Shown here in pieces: positions 8,744 through 16,530 of a stretch of 34,298 bases of DNA. Position 1 is the first letter of the stretch, and each line of letters opens with the position of its first letter. Both the position numbers and the translations under genes were made by a program. The stretch spans positions 35,051-69,348 of the forward strand of contig NZ_JAKEUQ010000026.1 in assembly GCF_022397955.1 (NCBI RefSeq). Direction: 5' to 3'. Source of the DNA: Vibrio sp. Isolate32 (GTDB lineage Bacteria > Pseudomonadota > Gammaproteobacteria > Enterobacterales > Vibrionaceae). Under the pieces are notes generated by a model. It searched no databases. It saw only the letters and a program-made list of their open reading frames with translations, and had not been told where the DNA came from.

Positions 8744-8808
8744 TTAAAAATTGTCATTTAAAACTATGTTTAAATATGGTTTTGGGAATTATATTAAAGG
8801 AGAATAAT

Positions 8809-10233
8809 ATGTCTGATAATACAGATTACATTCCGGATAATAATGTTGTAACCCCTTCCAATAAACCTCTTTTTAGGAGAGTTCTGGGATTGAAATCATT
8901 GATTTCAGTTGCAGTAGGGTTAGTTGTATCGCAAGGTGTTATGGTTTTAATGTTGCAAGGTGCGGGAATCGCTGGTCTTGGATTTATTATACCTCTTGTG
9001 ATAGGTTATTTTTTGGCCTTGACTTATATCTATTCTTTTTCGGAACTGTCTTTGATGATTCCGAAGGCTGGAAGTTTAAGTAGTTATACGGAAGTTGCAA
9101 TTGGACATTTTCCAGCTATCTTATCCGTATTTTCTGGTTACGTGGTGGTTGCTATGTTTGCACTATCTGCCGAGTTGTTACTAGTGGATTTAATTATTGA
9201 CAAAATATATCCAGATATCTTTCCACCTTATAGTGTTGGATTTGGATTATTGGCTATATTCACAGTACTAAATTTATTTAAAATTGACGTATTTTCCAAA
9301 ATGCAGTCTACATTAGCATTTATAATGGTAGTTGTTTTGCTTACACTTGGATTAGGTGCTATAAGCGGGACATTTAACCCTAAGCCTGAATCGATTGACC
9401 TTATGTCAACTTTTAATCCGATGGGAGCTGGCGTTCTTACTTTGGTTGCTCTTGCTATTTGGGGATTTGTCGGTGCAGAATTTGTTTGTCCACTTGTGGA
9501 AGAAGCTAAGGAACCAGAAAAAAATATTCCTCGTTCAATGACTATTGGTTTGTCTATAATTTTCGGGACTATAGCTCTGTATTGCTTAGGTGCTCTCTTG
9601 TATATTCCTGCTGATGATCTGGCTGGTTCAACACTTCCTCATTATGATTTTGCTTTAGCTGTCTTTGGTGATATTGGGCTAACATTTTTAGCAGTGGCTG
9701 CTGTTACAGCTACTGGTTCAACAGTAAATACATCGCTCGCAGCTATCCCTCGTATGCTTTATGGTATGGCAAATAATGGTCAAGCATTTCCTCAATTAAA
9801 GACACTGTCCAAGTCTAGTAACTCACCTTGGGTAGCGGTATTATTTGTAGCGATTATTAGTGGTTTACCTATGATATTTCTAGGAGATAACCCTGATGCG
9901 ATTGGCTTACTTTTAATATCAGCAGCTATTGCCTGGTTAGTGGCCTACATTATTACTCATATTAATGTTATTGTACTTAGAAATCGTTATCCTGATATGA
10001 AACGCCCTTTCAAAACACCTTTTTATCCTTTACCTCAATTACTTGGTATCGCCGGAATGATCTACGCGATTATATACGCATCACCTTCTCCTGAGTTAAG
10101 TGAACAGATATTCACAGCTACAGCTATCGTACTTGGTATAACTTCGGTTATAGGTATGGTATGGGTTAAGTTCGTCATGAAAAAAGGGCTATTTGAGCCT
10201 GAATCGATAGACAAGCACCTTAATTCTGAATGA
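8809..10233 (+). CDS. APC-superfamily amino acid/amine permease
   Basis: An integral inner-membrane transporter of 474 residues with about twelve hydrophobic segments. The N-terminal APC signature runs from LGLKSLISVAVGLVVSQGVM through the first helix break. Later come FSELSLMIPKAGSLSSYTEVAIG, then GFVGAEFVCPLVEEAKEPEKNIPRSM, typical of amino-acid:cation symporters and antiporters. The start at 8809 is set by TAAAGGAG six bases upstream; the frame also runs open to 8776 without a ribosome site. It is the only transporter in the amine cluster and lies directly after the M20 gene, so it probably imports the pathway substrate or exchanges a product. The specificity cannot be read from sequence. 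Confidence 0.88.
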   Translation: MSDNTDYIPDNNVVTPSNKPLFRRVLGLKSLISVAVGLVVSQGVMVLMLQGAGIAGLGFIIPLVIGYFLALTYIYSFSELSLMIPKAGSLSSYTEVAIGHFPAILSVFSGYVVVAMFALSAELLLVDLIIDKIYPDIFPPYSVGFGLLAIFTVLNLFKIDVFSKMQSTLAFIMVVVLLTLGLGAISGTFNPKPESIDLMSTFNPMGAGVLTLVALAIWGFVGAEFVCPLVEEAKEPEKNIPRSMTIGLSIIFGTIALYCLGALLYIPADDLAGSTLPHYDFALAVFGDIGLTFLAVAAVTATGSTVNTSLAAIPRMLYGMANNGQAFPQLKTLSKSSNSPWVAVLFVAIISGLPMIFLGDNPDAIGLLLISAAIAWLVAYIITHINVIVLRNRYPDMKRPFKTPFYPLPQLLGIAGMIYAIIYASPSPELSEQIFTATAIVLGITSVIGMVWVKFVMKKGLFEPESIDKHLNSE

Positions 10234-10511
10234 TTTCTATGTTCAAATAGGACGGGAGGTTTAAATTCATTAAATCACCCTTCCTTCTTTGATTATTAGG
10301 TTAATTAAAGTGTGATTATTTGCTAGTTTTATGGTGATGTTAATACATTTTTAATGTCGGTTAGCTCAATTTATAGTGTTTAAATTGTTTTTCTGGGATA
10401 TTTAAAATTATATTAAATGTTGACCATATGTTTTGCAGCATATTTTAAGTACTGCTCTAATAACAAAATAATAGTGTTTAAAAATGCGCTATATATTAAA
10501 AGGACTTTTAA

Positions 10512-11846
10512 ATGACTGTTGAGAAAATTGATACTCTAGTAATTGGTGCAGGTCAAGCTGGTATAGCTACGAGTGAGCATCTTACATTACAAGGTATACC
10601 TCACATTGTGTTAGAACGCGACCGAATTGCAGAAAGTTGGCGTACAGGTCGTTGGGACTCCCTAGTTGCGAACGGCCCAGCTTGGCATGACCGTTTTCCC
10701 GGATTAGAGTTTAAAGACGTAAATCCAGATTCGTTTATGTCTAAAGGTCAGATAACGAAATATTTTGAAGAGTACGTAAAAAAAATTAGTGCTCCCATAC
10801 GTACTGGAGTTGAAGTTAAAAGTGTAGTGCGAAATGTCGGTGATTTCGGATTTAAAGCTGAAACATCTCAAGGAGATTTTGTGGCCGATCGTGTAGTGAT
10901 TGCAACTGGGGCATTTCAAAATCCTGTAATTCCACCTATCGTACCAAAAGAAGCTAATGTAACACAATTGCATTCAGCTAATTATTATAACCCTGAGCAA
11001 TTGCCCGATGGAGGAGTTTTAGTTATTGGAGCCGGCTCCTCCGGTGTGCAAATAGCAGATGAATTACAACGTTCGGGTAAAAAAGTGTATTTATCTGTAG
11101 GAGCGCATGAAAGACCTCCTCGCCGCTATCGAAATCGAGATTTTTGTTGGTGGCTAGGCGTGCTCGGAGAATGGGATGCAGCGGCTCTTACACCAGGTAC
11201 AGAACATGTAGCTATTGCTGTTAGCGGTGCTCATGGCGGTCAAACTGTCGATTTTAGAGTGCTCGCGAATCAAGGCATTAATCTCGTTGGTATGAGTAAG
11301 TCATATTATGATGGAACTATTTACTTTAGAGATGATTTGGGCTCAAACATAGTAAATGGTGATAGCAATTATTTCGCTTTCTTAGATGCAGCAGATGAGT
11401 ATATAGATAAGCATGGTTTGGATTTGCCGGAAGAGCCGGAAGCTCGTCAGCTAATACCGGTACCAAAATGTATAACGGAACCTATTTCCGAAATTAATTT
11501 AACTGAAGAGGGGGTTACCTCGATTATTTGGGCTACTGGTTATTCAGTAAATTATAGTTGGTTGAAGATCGATGCATTTGATGAACAAGGTAAACCAAAG
11601 CATCACCGTGGTGTTTGCACTGAGCAAGGTATCTATTTTGTTGGTTTACCTTGGTTATCACGTCGTGGTTCGGCTTTTATCTGGGGAGCTTGGCATGATG
11701 CCAAATATATCGCAGATCACATTGCTACCCAAAGCAACTACCTTAATTACCACCGAGCAAAAGAACAGATGGAATTTGATTTGAATGAAGCCCAAGGTTC
11801 TGATCCTGTAGATAACGATCCGTTAGTTCAATATGACCCGAGGTGA
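10512..11846 (+). CDS. Flavin-containing monooxygenase (CzcO/FMO-like)
   Basis: The 444-residue product has two dinucleotide-binding motifs. GAGQAG at 12-17 binds FAD, followed by ERDRIAESW, and GAGSSG at 173-178 binds NADPH. An ATG-type motif (VIATGAF) lies near 129-135 and a second one (IIWATGYS) near the C-terminal third. This layout fits class B flavoprotein monooxygenases that hydroxylate N or S atoms or insert oxygen next to a carbonyl. AAAAGGA seven bases upstream supports the start. It follows the permease after 278 bases of AT-rich sequence, so it may open a second transcription unit with the RidA and DUF1028 genes. An N-oxidising step on an amine is a reasonable guess; an oxidase role is the alternative. 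Confidence 0.85.
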   Translation: MTVEKIDTLVIGAGQAGIATSEHLTLQGIPHIVLERDRIAESWRTGRWDSLVANGPAWHDRFPGLEFKDVNPDSFMSKGQITKYFEEYVKKISAPIRTGVEVKSVVRNVGDFGFKAETSQGDFVADRVVIATGAFQNPVIPPIVPKEANVTQLHSANYYNPEQLPDGGVLVIGAGSSGVQIADELQRSGKKVYLSVGAHERPPRRYRNRDFCWWLGVLGEWDAAALTPGTEHVAIAVSGAHGGQTVDFRVLANQGINLVGMSKSYYDGTIYFRDDLGSNIVNGDSNYFAFLDAADEYIDKHGLDLPEEPEARQLIPVPKCITEPISEINLTEEGVTSIIWATGYSVNYSWLKIDAFDEQGKPKHHRGVCTEQGIYFVGLPWLSRRGSAFIWGAWHDAKYIADHIATQSNYLNYHRAKEQMEFDLNEAQGSDPVDNDPLVQYDPR

Positions 11847-11890
11847 AATTTATTTCGGATTAGAGGAATTTCCTGTAAAAAATTTGAATA

Positions 11891-12046
11891 ATACCAATCA
11901 AAGTAAGTAATCAGAAGTAGCGCCGGAAAAGGCTTGAGAACAAGGCATAAATTTTCGATGAGTAGTTATTCTACAATCAAATTTCTAACGCAGTTATCGA
12001 GCGCTCTAAGCAGCTAGGGTGACCAGTTATTTACTACGATTGGTAT
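11891..12046 (+). repeat. MITE-like palindromic repeat element
   Basis: The ends are inverted repeats of about 20 bases: ataccaatcaaagtaagtaa at 11891-11910, and its near-complement ending gattggtat at 12046, with 17 of 20 positions matching. The 156-bp body has no open reading frame. This looks like the non-coding palindromic elements scattered through Vibrio genomes, but I cannot search to confirm. It sits between the monooxygenase and ridA genes, where transcript folding could alter read-through or RNA stability. No clear target duplication beyond AT-rich flanks. Confidence 0.7.
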
Positions 12047-12062
12047 AAATAGGGCTTTTAAA

Positions 12063-12488
12063 ATGATCACACATACTAGAATTCGTAAATTCAACACTAA
12101 AGAAACATACCCAAATCAAGTTTTAGATAATGACTTGTGTCAAGCGGTTAAGGCTCATAATACGGTATATGTTAGGGGGCAAGTAGGTACAGATTTTCAA
12201 GGTAATCTTGTTGGATTAGGGGACCCTCGAGCTCAAGCTGAACAGGCAATGAAAAATGTTAAGGAGCTACTAGAGGAAGCTGGCTCTGATTTGAGTCATA
12301 TTGTAAAAACGACAACATACATTACAGACCCAAGATACCGCGAGGCAGTATACAAGGAAACTGGAAAATGGCTAAAAGGAGTGTTTCCTGTTTCCACAGG
12401 GCTAGTTGTACAAGGACTGGCTCAACCAGAATGGTTAATGGAGATTGATGTTATCGCAGTTATACCTGAACCTGAAGATGGGGAATAA
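12063..12488 (+). CDS. RidA/YjgF-family protein without the deaminase arginine
   Basis: A 141-residue member of the Rid family of small trimeric proteins that act on reactive enamines and imines. Typical features are VYVRGQVGTDFQGNLV, DPRAQAEQAMKNVKELLEEAGSDLSHIVKTTTYITDPRY, and the C-terminal block FPVSTGLVVQGLAQPEWLMEIDVIA. In RidA proper this block reads PARSCVEVARL, and its Arg binds the substrate carboxylate. Here the aligned residue is Ser 111, so the protein belongs with the Arg-lacking Rid groups and probably is not a 2-iminobutanoate deaminase. It is followed three bases later by the DUF1028 gene, so the two are co-translated. A role on an imine or N-oxygenated intermediate from the upstream monooxygenase is inferred. 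Confidence 0.85.
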   Translation: MITHTRIRKFNTKETYPNQVLDNDLCQAVKAHNTVYVRGQVGTDFQGNLVGLGDPRAQAEQAMKNVKELLEEAGSDLSHIVKTTTYITDPRYREAVYKETGKWLKGVFPVSTGLVVQGLAQPEWLMEIDVIAVIPEPEDGE

Positions 12489-12491
12489 CGG

Positions 12492-13163
12492 ATGACTTTT
12501 TCAGTAGCGGGAGTATGCCCAAACACAGGTATGGTAGGTTGTGCGATTGCGTCTTCAAGTATTTCAGTCGCTAGTCGCTGTGTGTTTGCCAAAAGTAAAA
12601 CAGGTGTGGTACTAACTCAGAACGTGACTAACCCGGATTTAGGCCCATTGGCTCTAGAGTTATTGAGCAGTGGTAAATCACCACAAAATACGTTGGACTT
12701 ACTATGTAAATCTGAGACAAATATAAAATGGCGTCAACTAGGTATTTTGAACAACGAGGGGGTAGGTGTAACATTTAGTGGTAGTGAGTCGTTGGGGTAT
12801 TATTCTACTCATATCGGAAATAACTGTATTTCTATGGGGAATTTACTTGCTAATACTGAGATACCTCAAGTAATGACTCAGGCATTTGCACATAGTAAAG
12901 GACTTCTTGCTGACAGATTAATGCTTTCCTTAGAAGCTGGACTTAATGCAGGCGGAGAGATGGGGCCTATACATTCCGCGGGGTTATTAATGTGTGGTGA
13001 GCCACAGTGGCCCATCTTAGACCTAAGAGTTGATTGGCATATATCTCCAACCTCTGAACTAAGAATGATTTTAGAAAATTACATACCGCAAATGGAGGCT
13101 TATATTCGGAGAGCAATCGACCCCGCTAATGCTGAAAGCTACGGTGTGCCTGGTGATGAATAG
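12492..13163 (+). CDS. DUF1028 family protein, putative Ntn-hydrolase fold
   Basis: A 223-residue member of the DUF1028/COG3342 family, described as related to N-terminal nucleophile hydrolases. The product begins MTFSVAGVCPNTGMVGCAIASSS and includes VVLTQNVTNPDLGPLALELL, GNLLANTEIPQVM, LEAGLNAGGEMGPIHSAGLL and LDLRVDWH, all typical of the family. Removal of Met would expose Thr 2 as a possible nucleophile; that is family inference, not proof. It is tightly coupled to the Rid gene (3 bases apart). No biochemical function is established to my knowledge. An amide or ester bond cleavage in the same pathway as the ArgE-like enzyme is the best guess. Confidence 0.85.
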   Translation: MTFSVAGVCPNTGMVGCAIASSSISVASRCVFAKSKTGVVLTQNVTNPDLGPLALELLSSGKSPQNTLDLLCKSETNIKWRQLGILNNEGVGVTFSGSESLGYYSTHIGNNCISMGNLLANTEIPQVMTQAFAHSKGLLADRLMLSLEAGLNAGGEMGPIHSAGLLMCGEPQWPILDLRVDWHISPTSELRMILENYIPQMEAYIRRAIDPANAESYGVPGDE

Positions 13164-13172
13164 TTTTTTAAA

Positions 13173-13290
13173 GTAAGCGGTTTACTAAAATCCATATATG
13201 GCTTTGTTCCGTAATTCAGTTTAGAGACAAAGTCACCCCATTTCGTGTTTTGCTTAGTTCATGCATACTTAGCCACGTAAGTTTGTTTCA
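13173..13290. other. Insertion-sequence end-like debris
   Basis: GTAAGCG at 13173-13179 equals the terminal heptamer of the IS66 copy at 34089. A second end-like sequence, ggctttgttccgtaattcag (13201-13220), resembles IS5/IS903-type terminal repeats that start GGCTTTGTTG. Both are short and may be chance. They mark the right border of the AT-rich cluster and the beginning of mobile-element debris. Confidence 0.35.
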
Positions 13291-13312
13291 ACGCTCGGAG
13301 GCGTTAAAGCCT
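13291..13312 (+). repeat. 22-bp exact copy of an IS66 tnpC segment
   Basis: This 22-base stretch is identical to bases 330-351 and 744-765 inside the tnpC at the left end of the window and has the same orientation. An exact match of that length is unlikely by chance, so it is a scrap of IS66 or a recombination footprint. It directly abuts a minus-strand piece of a different IS66 tnpC. Confidence 0.75.
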
Positions 13313-13570
13313 GTCGGCGGAGCTATCATAACAACACACTTATCTCCTAACGCATTACACTGACGATAGATATTTTGGGGTCTTTCTGTAACTTCGACAT
13401 ACAACTTCGCTGGGAGATACACCCGTTTTTCACTGGTGCTTTGTGAAGATAGATAGTAGAGGTATCAAGGAACATATTCATACAGCAGCAAGCTCCTTCA
13501 ATAAAAGAGCCTGTTACTGAGGAGTGACATTACGTTGCACATGAAGAGAGCAGGTCCTCGCTTCAAGGTG
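13313..13570 (-). pseudogene. Mosaic IS66 remnant: tnpA end, tnpB start, tnpC piece
   Basis: On the minus strand three scraps lie in the correct IS66 gene order. At about 13570-13478 is a tnpA C-terminus reading QRNVTPQ, a stop, then QALLLKELAAV before the TGA. At 13481-13431 is a tnpB N-terminus (MNMFLDTSTIYLHKAPV) whose ATG overlaps that TGA. From about 13430 to 13313 is a tnpC-like zinc-finger-region piece (PAKLYVEVTERPQNIYRQCN, then MIAPP). The tnpB-to-tnpC jump is a large deletion or a join between two different IS66 elements. None can be functional. Confidence 0.7.
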
Positions 13571-13587
13571 CAACTCAGTATCTAAGA

Positions 13588-13803
13588 TCAGTGCATACCT
13601 AAACGCATTTTGTCGGCAAGTGCAAAGAAGACAAACAACACAACACAGACCAGAGCAACACACAATGAAACTAAGATGGTTGTTGCGTCTTTTGATATCA
13701 ATGGAACCACGATAGAAGCTAACGCTACCAACATAACAAGGATATGAACGATTCGTCCGAAAACTGGGTTTTTATGACAGAATGAAGCCCATAGGTAGCG
13801 CAT
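13588..13803 (-). CDS. Small hypothetical two-helix membrane protein
   Basis: A 71-residue ORF with a basic, aromatic N-terminus (MRYLWASFCHKNPVFGR), two hydrophobic helices (VHILVMLVALASIVVPLI near 19-36, and ILVSLCVALVCVVLFVFFAL near 43-62), a short hydrophilic link (SKDATT), and a charged tail. The positive charge before the first helix suggests both ends are cytoplasmic. There is no strong ribosome site and no family I recognise. Its 3' end meets the IS66 debris, so it may be a shortened gene. Confidence 0.45.
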   Translation of the reverse strand: MRYLWASFCHKNPVFGRIVHILVMLVALASIVVPLISKDATTILVSLCVALVCVVLFVFFALADKMRLGMH

Positions 13804-14157
13804 TTTAAGTACCCACTCTAATAGTAAAGAGGTGATTTTATCTCACTAATGACCTTTTTGTAAATAACTTTTCACTGTAAAAGACAGTGTTTCGTATTAT
13901 CTGGAGTTGCAGTCAAATATTGTTCGATTTTGGGTTTCTTGACTGACGATCATTTTTTGAGGCTATCTGCTGCTGGTAATTCATTGTTGGTGTGTATTCC
14001 TCTCATAAATGATAGGTAAGCTGTAATCATGTTTTCCATCAAGCATCCTTTTGATGTTATTTATCAATGCGACGCCTCAAATTGAGACTGAAGTAGTCTT
14101 GTAAATTTTTCGGTTTGATATACTTAGTGTTCATTCGATGAAGATGATGGAGATGAT
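13804..14157. other. Non-coding stretch upstream of the DUF5062-type gene
   Basis: No convincing reading frame. Near its end, tgatatact (14116-14124) resembles an extended -10 element (TGnTATAMT), about 34 bases before the ATG at 14158, without a good -35. It is a likely promoter region for the small gene that follows. Nothing else is recognised. Confidence 0.4.
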
Positions 14158-14418
14158 ATGTCGAAAACCGCGAAGATCATTAATGAAGATAAACTGGTAA
14201 AAAAAGCAGTTGAAGTCGGTTTTAAGATGGCAAAACTACAAGGTTTTGATTTGCCAAATTCATCCCAACCGATAAAGGTTAAAGCGGTGTATTTGTTCCT
14301 TGTTGAAGTCAATCAGATTACACCTCTCCCTGAGAATAAACTTGATGGCGCGAATATCAAGAAGCGTTTAGCACTATGGATTCACAATGCACTGCCGGAC
14401 AATGACCCACTGAAGTAA
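14158..14418 (+). CDS. DUF5062-family small cytoplasmic protein
   Basis: An 86-residue soluble protein, rich in Lys, beginning MSKTAKIINEDKLVKKAVEVG and containing FDLPNSSQPIKVKAVYLFLVEVNQ and IKKRLALWIHNALP. I recognise this as the DUF5062 family known from Vibrio and related marine gammaproteobacteria; its function is not known. GGAG about seven bases before the ATG supports the start, and a clear intrinsic terminator follows at 14446, so it is a monocistronic gene. It looks like core-genome DNA of the host rather than cargo. Confidence 0.75.
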   Translation: MSKTAKIINEDKLVKKAVEVGFKMAKLQGFDLPNSSQPIKVKAVYLFLVEVNQITPLPENKLDGANIKKRLALWIHNALPDNDPLK

Positions 14419-14445
14419 GCTTGTACTACCTCATTTTTATATTTG

Positions 14446-14479
14446 AAACCTAGCGATCTTTCGCTAGGTTTTTGCTTTT
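14446..14479 (+). terminator. Rho-independent terminator after the DUF5062-type gene
   Basis: Perfect 11-bp stem aaacctagcga / tcgctaggttt with a 4-base loop, followed by ttgctttt. It lies 28 bases after the stop codon at 14418. Confidence 0.9.
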
Positions 14480-14840
14480 GGGAACAGTAAAAATAACCTC
14501 TGATATTCCCCAAGCTTAAATTCATTCACATATTCGCCAACCTTGCCATCATCAACGGACTTCATTGGTTTGTCTAACTAAATATAGAGCTTAGACTCGG
14601 AATGAAAATCTGAATTCTTATCATTGAAATCGTTGTGTTAGTTGTCTTAACGTGTTGGTGCGCCTTTAGTGTGCTGTTTCAAACTTGACAGCTTGGTTCT
14701 TACTAACAACTATTAAGTTGATGATTTTCAATTCGCAATCCACCGATTTACCGAAGTTGAATGATTTAGAGCATCGGTGCCGATATTTATTATGACGTTT
14801 AGTCTGACTGAACAGGATAAATAGAAAGGAAATACCTATT
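14480..14840. other. Intergenic region upstream of the DUF5993-dsbB pair
   Basis: No gene is supported on either strand. A consensus -35 hexamer ttgaca lies at 14685-14690 (in cttgacagcttgg), but no good -10 is seen 16-18 bases on, so the promoter is uncertain. The minus-strand open frame across the 14666-14899 interval lacks family features and overlaps the small gene at 14841. Confidence 0.4.
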
Positions 14841-14996
14841 ATGATGTCTTTACTTTTTATGTTTTTACTCGTGGCGATGCTATGCGCCTTGTTCAACAAG
14901 AAGACCGCTGCTTATGGTTTTTTTGCTAGCTCAGTGATCCTTGGTTTATATTGGTTTAACCACCATGCCACAGACCCACTATCGATCTTATTGTAA
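14841..14996 (+). CDS. DUF5993-type small membrane protein upstream of DsbB
   Basis: A 51-residue ORF reading MMSLLFMFLLVAMLCALFNK, then a second hydrophobic segment (GFFASSVILGLYWFNHHATD). It has the two-helix, WFxHH-ending layout of DUF5993 proteins, which I associate with DsbB-like genes. AGAAAGGA ten bases upstream gives a ribosome site; a second ATG at 14844 is also possible. It ends nine bases before the dsbB-like start, and its TAAGGAG stop region doubles as that gene's ribosome site, so the two are translationally linked. Confidence 0.75.
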   Translation: MMSLLFMFLLVAMLCALFNKKTAAYGFFASSVILGLYWFNHHATDPLSILL

Positions 14997-15005
14997 GGAG
15001 TTAAA

Positions 15006-15557
15006 ATGAATCGAAATCAGTTAACTCTTTTGAATACGTTTGGTTTACTAGGCATGACAAGCGTTTTGTTGATCGGCCTCATTCTTCAGTTTGTTCTTAA
15101 TGAACTGCCTTGCCCTTTGTGCTTATTACAACGTATTGGCTTTGTGATGGTGGCGTTTGGTTTCATGCTTAATGTAGTTTACGGGCCTCAACCTCGCCAC
15201 TATGGTATCGTCCTAATTGGCACGATATACGGCGTTGCAACGTCGCTAAGACAAGTTTCCTTGCATGTGATTCCGGGCACTCCGGGTTACGGCAGTCCCA
15301 TCCTCGGGATGCATTACTATACGTGGGCTTTTGTTTTGTTCACTGCCACTATCTTTGCGGTTGCTGTGCTCTTGATACTAACGAACAAGACAGAGACTCA
15401 AGAGCCTTACAAAATGAGCAATCTAGGGCGTATTGCGTGCTTACTGGCAATTGTTGTCGTTGCGCTCAATGCCATTGCTACGTTTGCTGAGTGTGGGCCT
15501 TATCAGTGCCCTGATAACCCAGTGAGTTATTGGTTGTTTAATGAAGGTTCAGGTTAG
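15006..15557 (+). CDS. DsbB-family disulfide bond formation protein
   Basis: A membrane oxidoreductase passing electrons from a periplasmic thioredoxin-like partner to quinone. The 183-residue product has four or five hydrophobic segments. Two cysteine pairs are visible: the CxxC of LPCPLCLLQRIGFVM (Cys 36 and 39) after the first helix, and a second pair in ECGPYQCPD (Cys 163 and 168) near the C-terminus. The LPCPLCxLQR block is the DsbB hallmark. No dsbA-like gene is seen beside it. Together with the preceding DUF5993 gene it forms a two-gene unit, distinct from the housekeeping dsbB and probably serving a special partner. The start is supported by TAAGGAG six bases upstream. Confidence 0.88.
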   Translation: MNRNQLTLLNTFGLLGMTSVLLIGLILQFVLNELPCPLCLLQRIGFVMVAFGFMLNVVYGPQPRHYGIVLIGTIYGVATSLRQVSLHVIPGTPGYGSPILGMHYYTWAFVLFTATIFAVAVLLILTNKTETQEPYKMSNLGRIACLLAIVVVALNAIATFAECGPYQCPDNPVSYWLFNEGSG

Positions 15558-15656
15558 AGCTGACTAACTATTAAGAAAAGCAACAGTGCTTGCAGTGGCT
15601 TTGTTGTTGGCGTTTTTAACTGTATAGGCGAACTGTTTTATGTGGCGTCATGTTAT

Positions 15657-16530
15657 ACGATTTGTGCCGGTTCTGTTGGTTTGTGACTTACGCCTTTATT
15701 TGAGCCTTCGTTTGTAATGTGGTCGTTCTTCTCTGTTAAGTGATCTTGAATCTTTTGGTGATCATCGCAGTTCAGCTTGTAGAACCGGAAGTAGATGATT
15801 AGCCAATGGCAAAGAAGAAAGCAGGTAAGCCGACCATGATGCATTGCATGCCGAACACGTTTTCAGGGCTTTGTGTGACGTTGGGTACAGAATCAACAGC
15901 GGTGAGTGCGATACCTATAAAGAAAGCGGCAAATGCTGAGCCTGCTTTTAAAACCAGAGTTTGCACCGAGTAAGCGATACTTTCACAACGAGCACCCAGC
16001 TTAAATGCACCGTAATCGACGGTGTCTGCCACCATAATCACGTTAAGTACCCAGAATAGGCAGTACCAATTTGTAGGAAGGCGCCTGTCGTCGAGATCAG
16101 CAGAATGCTCTGTTTGTCGTACATGCCAACGTAGATGAGTACCGCGCTGCCTAAGATAGGGAAAGTGAATGCACAGGCCCATAAAACTCGGCGTGAGAAC
16201 ATTTTCGTTAGTTTAGGGAACAACACTAGAGTGATAAGGTATCGCGATACCCGCATATGCCATGTAGTACGGGAATAGCTCTTGATTAAAATCCAAGGCT
16301 TGAATTTACCCAACGAGGGCGGGTATTGTTGACCAGACACCCCATAATAGGGTCATTGACTGCATCCCAGATACGTGCTGAGAGGAAAATGGTTCCGACT
16401 GTAGCGGCAGAAATACCGACTACATCCGTGTAGTAAAACATTAGGTACATGTAGACGATGGTGATTGCGAAGTCCTTACCAAATGCATCAAAGCCATAAC
16501 TTAGCTTGGTATTCATTGAGATACTCATTG
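15657..16530 (-). pseudogene. Broken GPH-family (MelB-like) sugar:cation symporter
   Basis: On the minus strand, pieces of one transporter appear in order in different frames. They are MNTKLSYGFDAFGKDFAI with YTDVVGISAATVGTIFLSAR and WDAVNDPIMG (near 16530-16310); KPWILI; then YLITLVLFPKLTKMFSRRVLW; then VADTVDYGAFKLGARCESIA and AYSVQTLVLKAGSAFAAFFIG; and finally the cytoplasmic tail LIIYFRFYKLNCDDHQKIQ. About 180 residues are missing after KPWILI, and at least three frameshifts occur, one at FAIG/WLII. GPH transporters are about 460 residues. The gene is inactive. The sugar cannot be inferred. Confidence 0.8.

Noticed and set aside
13313..13440. A reading frame (PAKLYVEVTERPQNIYRQCN) that first looked like a novel protein
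   Set aside because: Its Pro-Ala-Lys-Leu start, RPxxxxRQC spacing and downstream APP fit the zinc-finger region of IS66 TnpC, and it follows tnpA and tnpB scraps in IS66 order.
14666..14899. A 77-codon minus-strand frame
   Set aside because: No ribosome site or family features, and it overlaps the better supported DUF5993-type gene on the plus strand.
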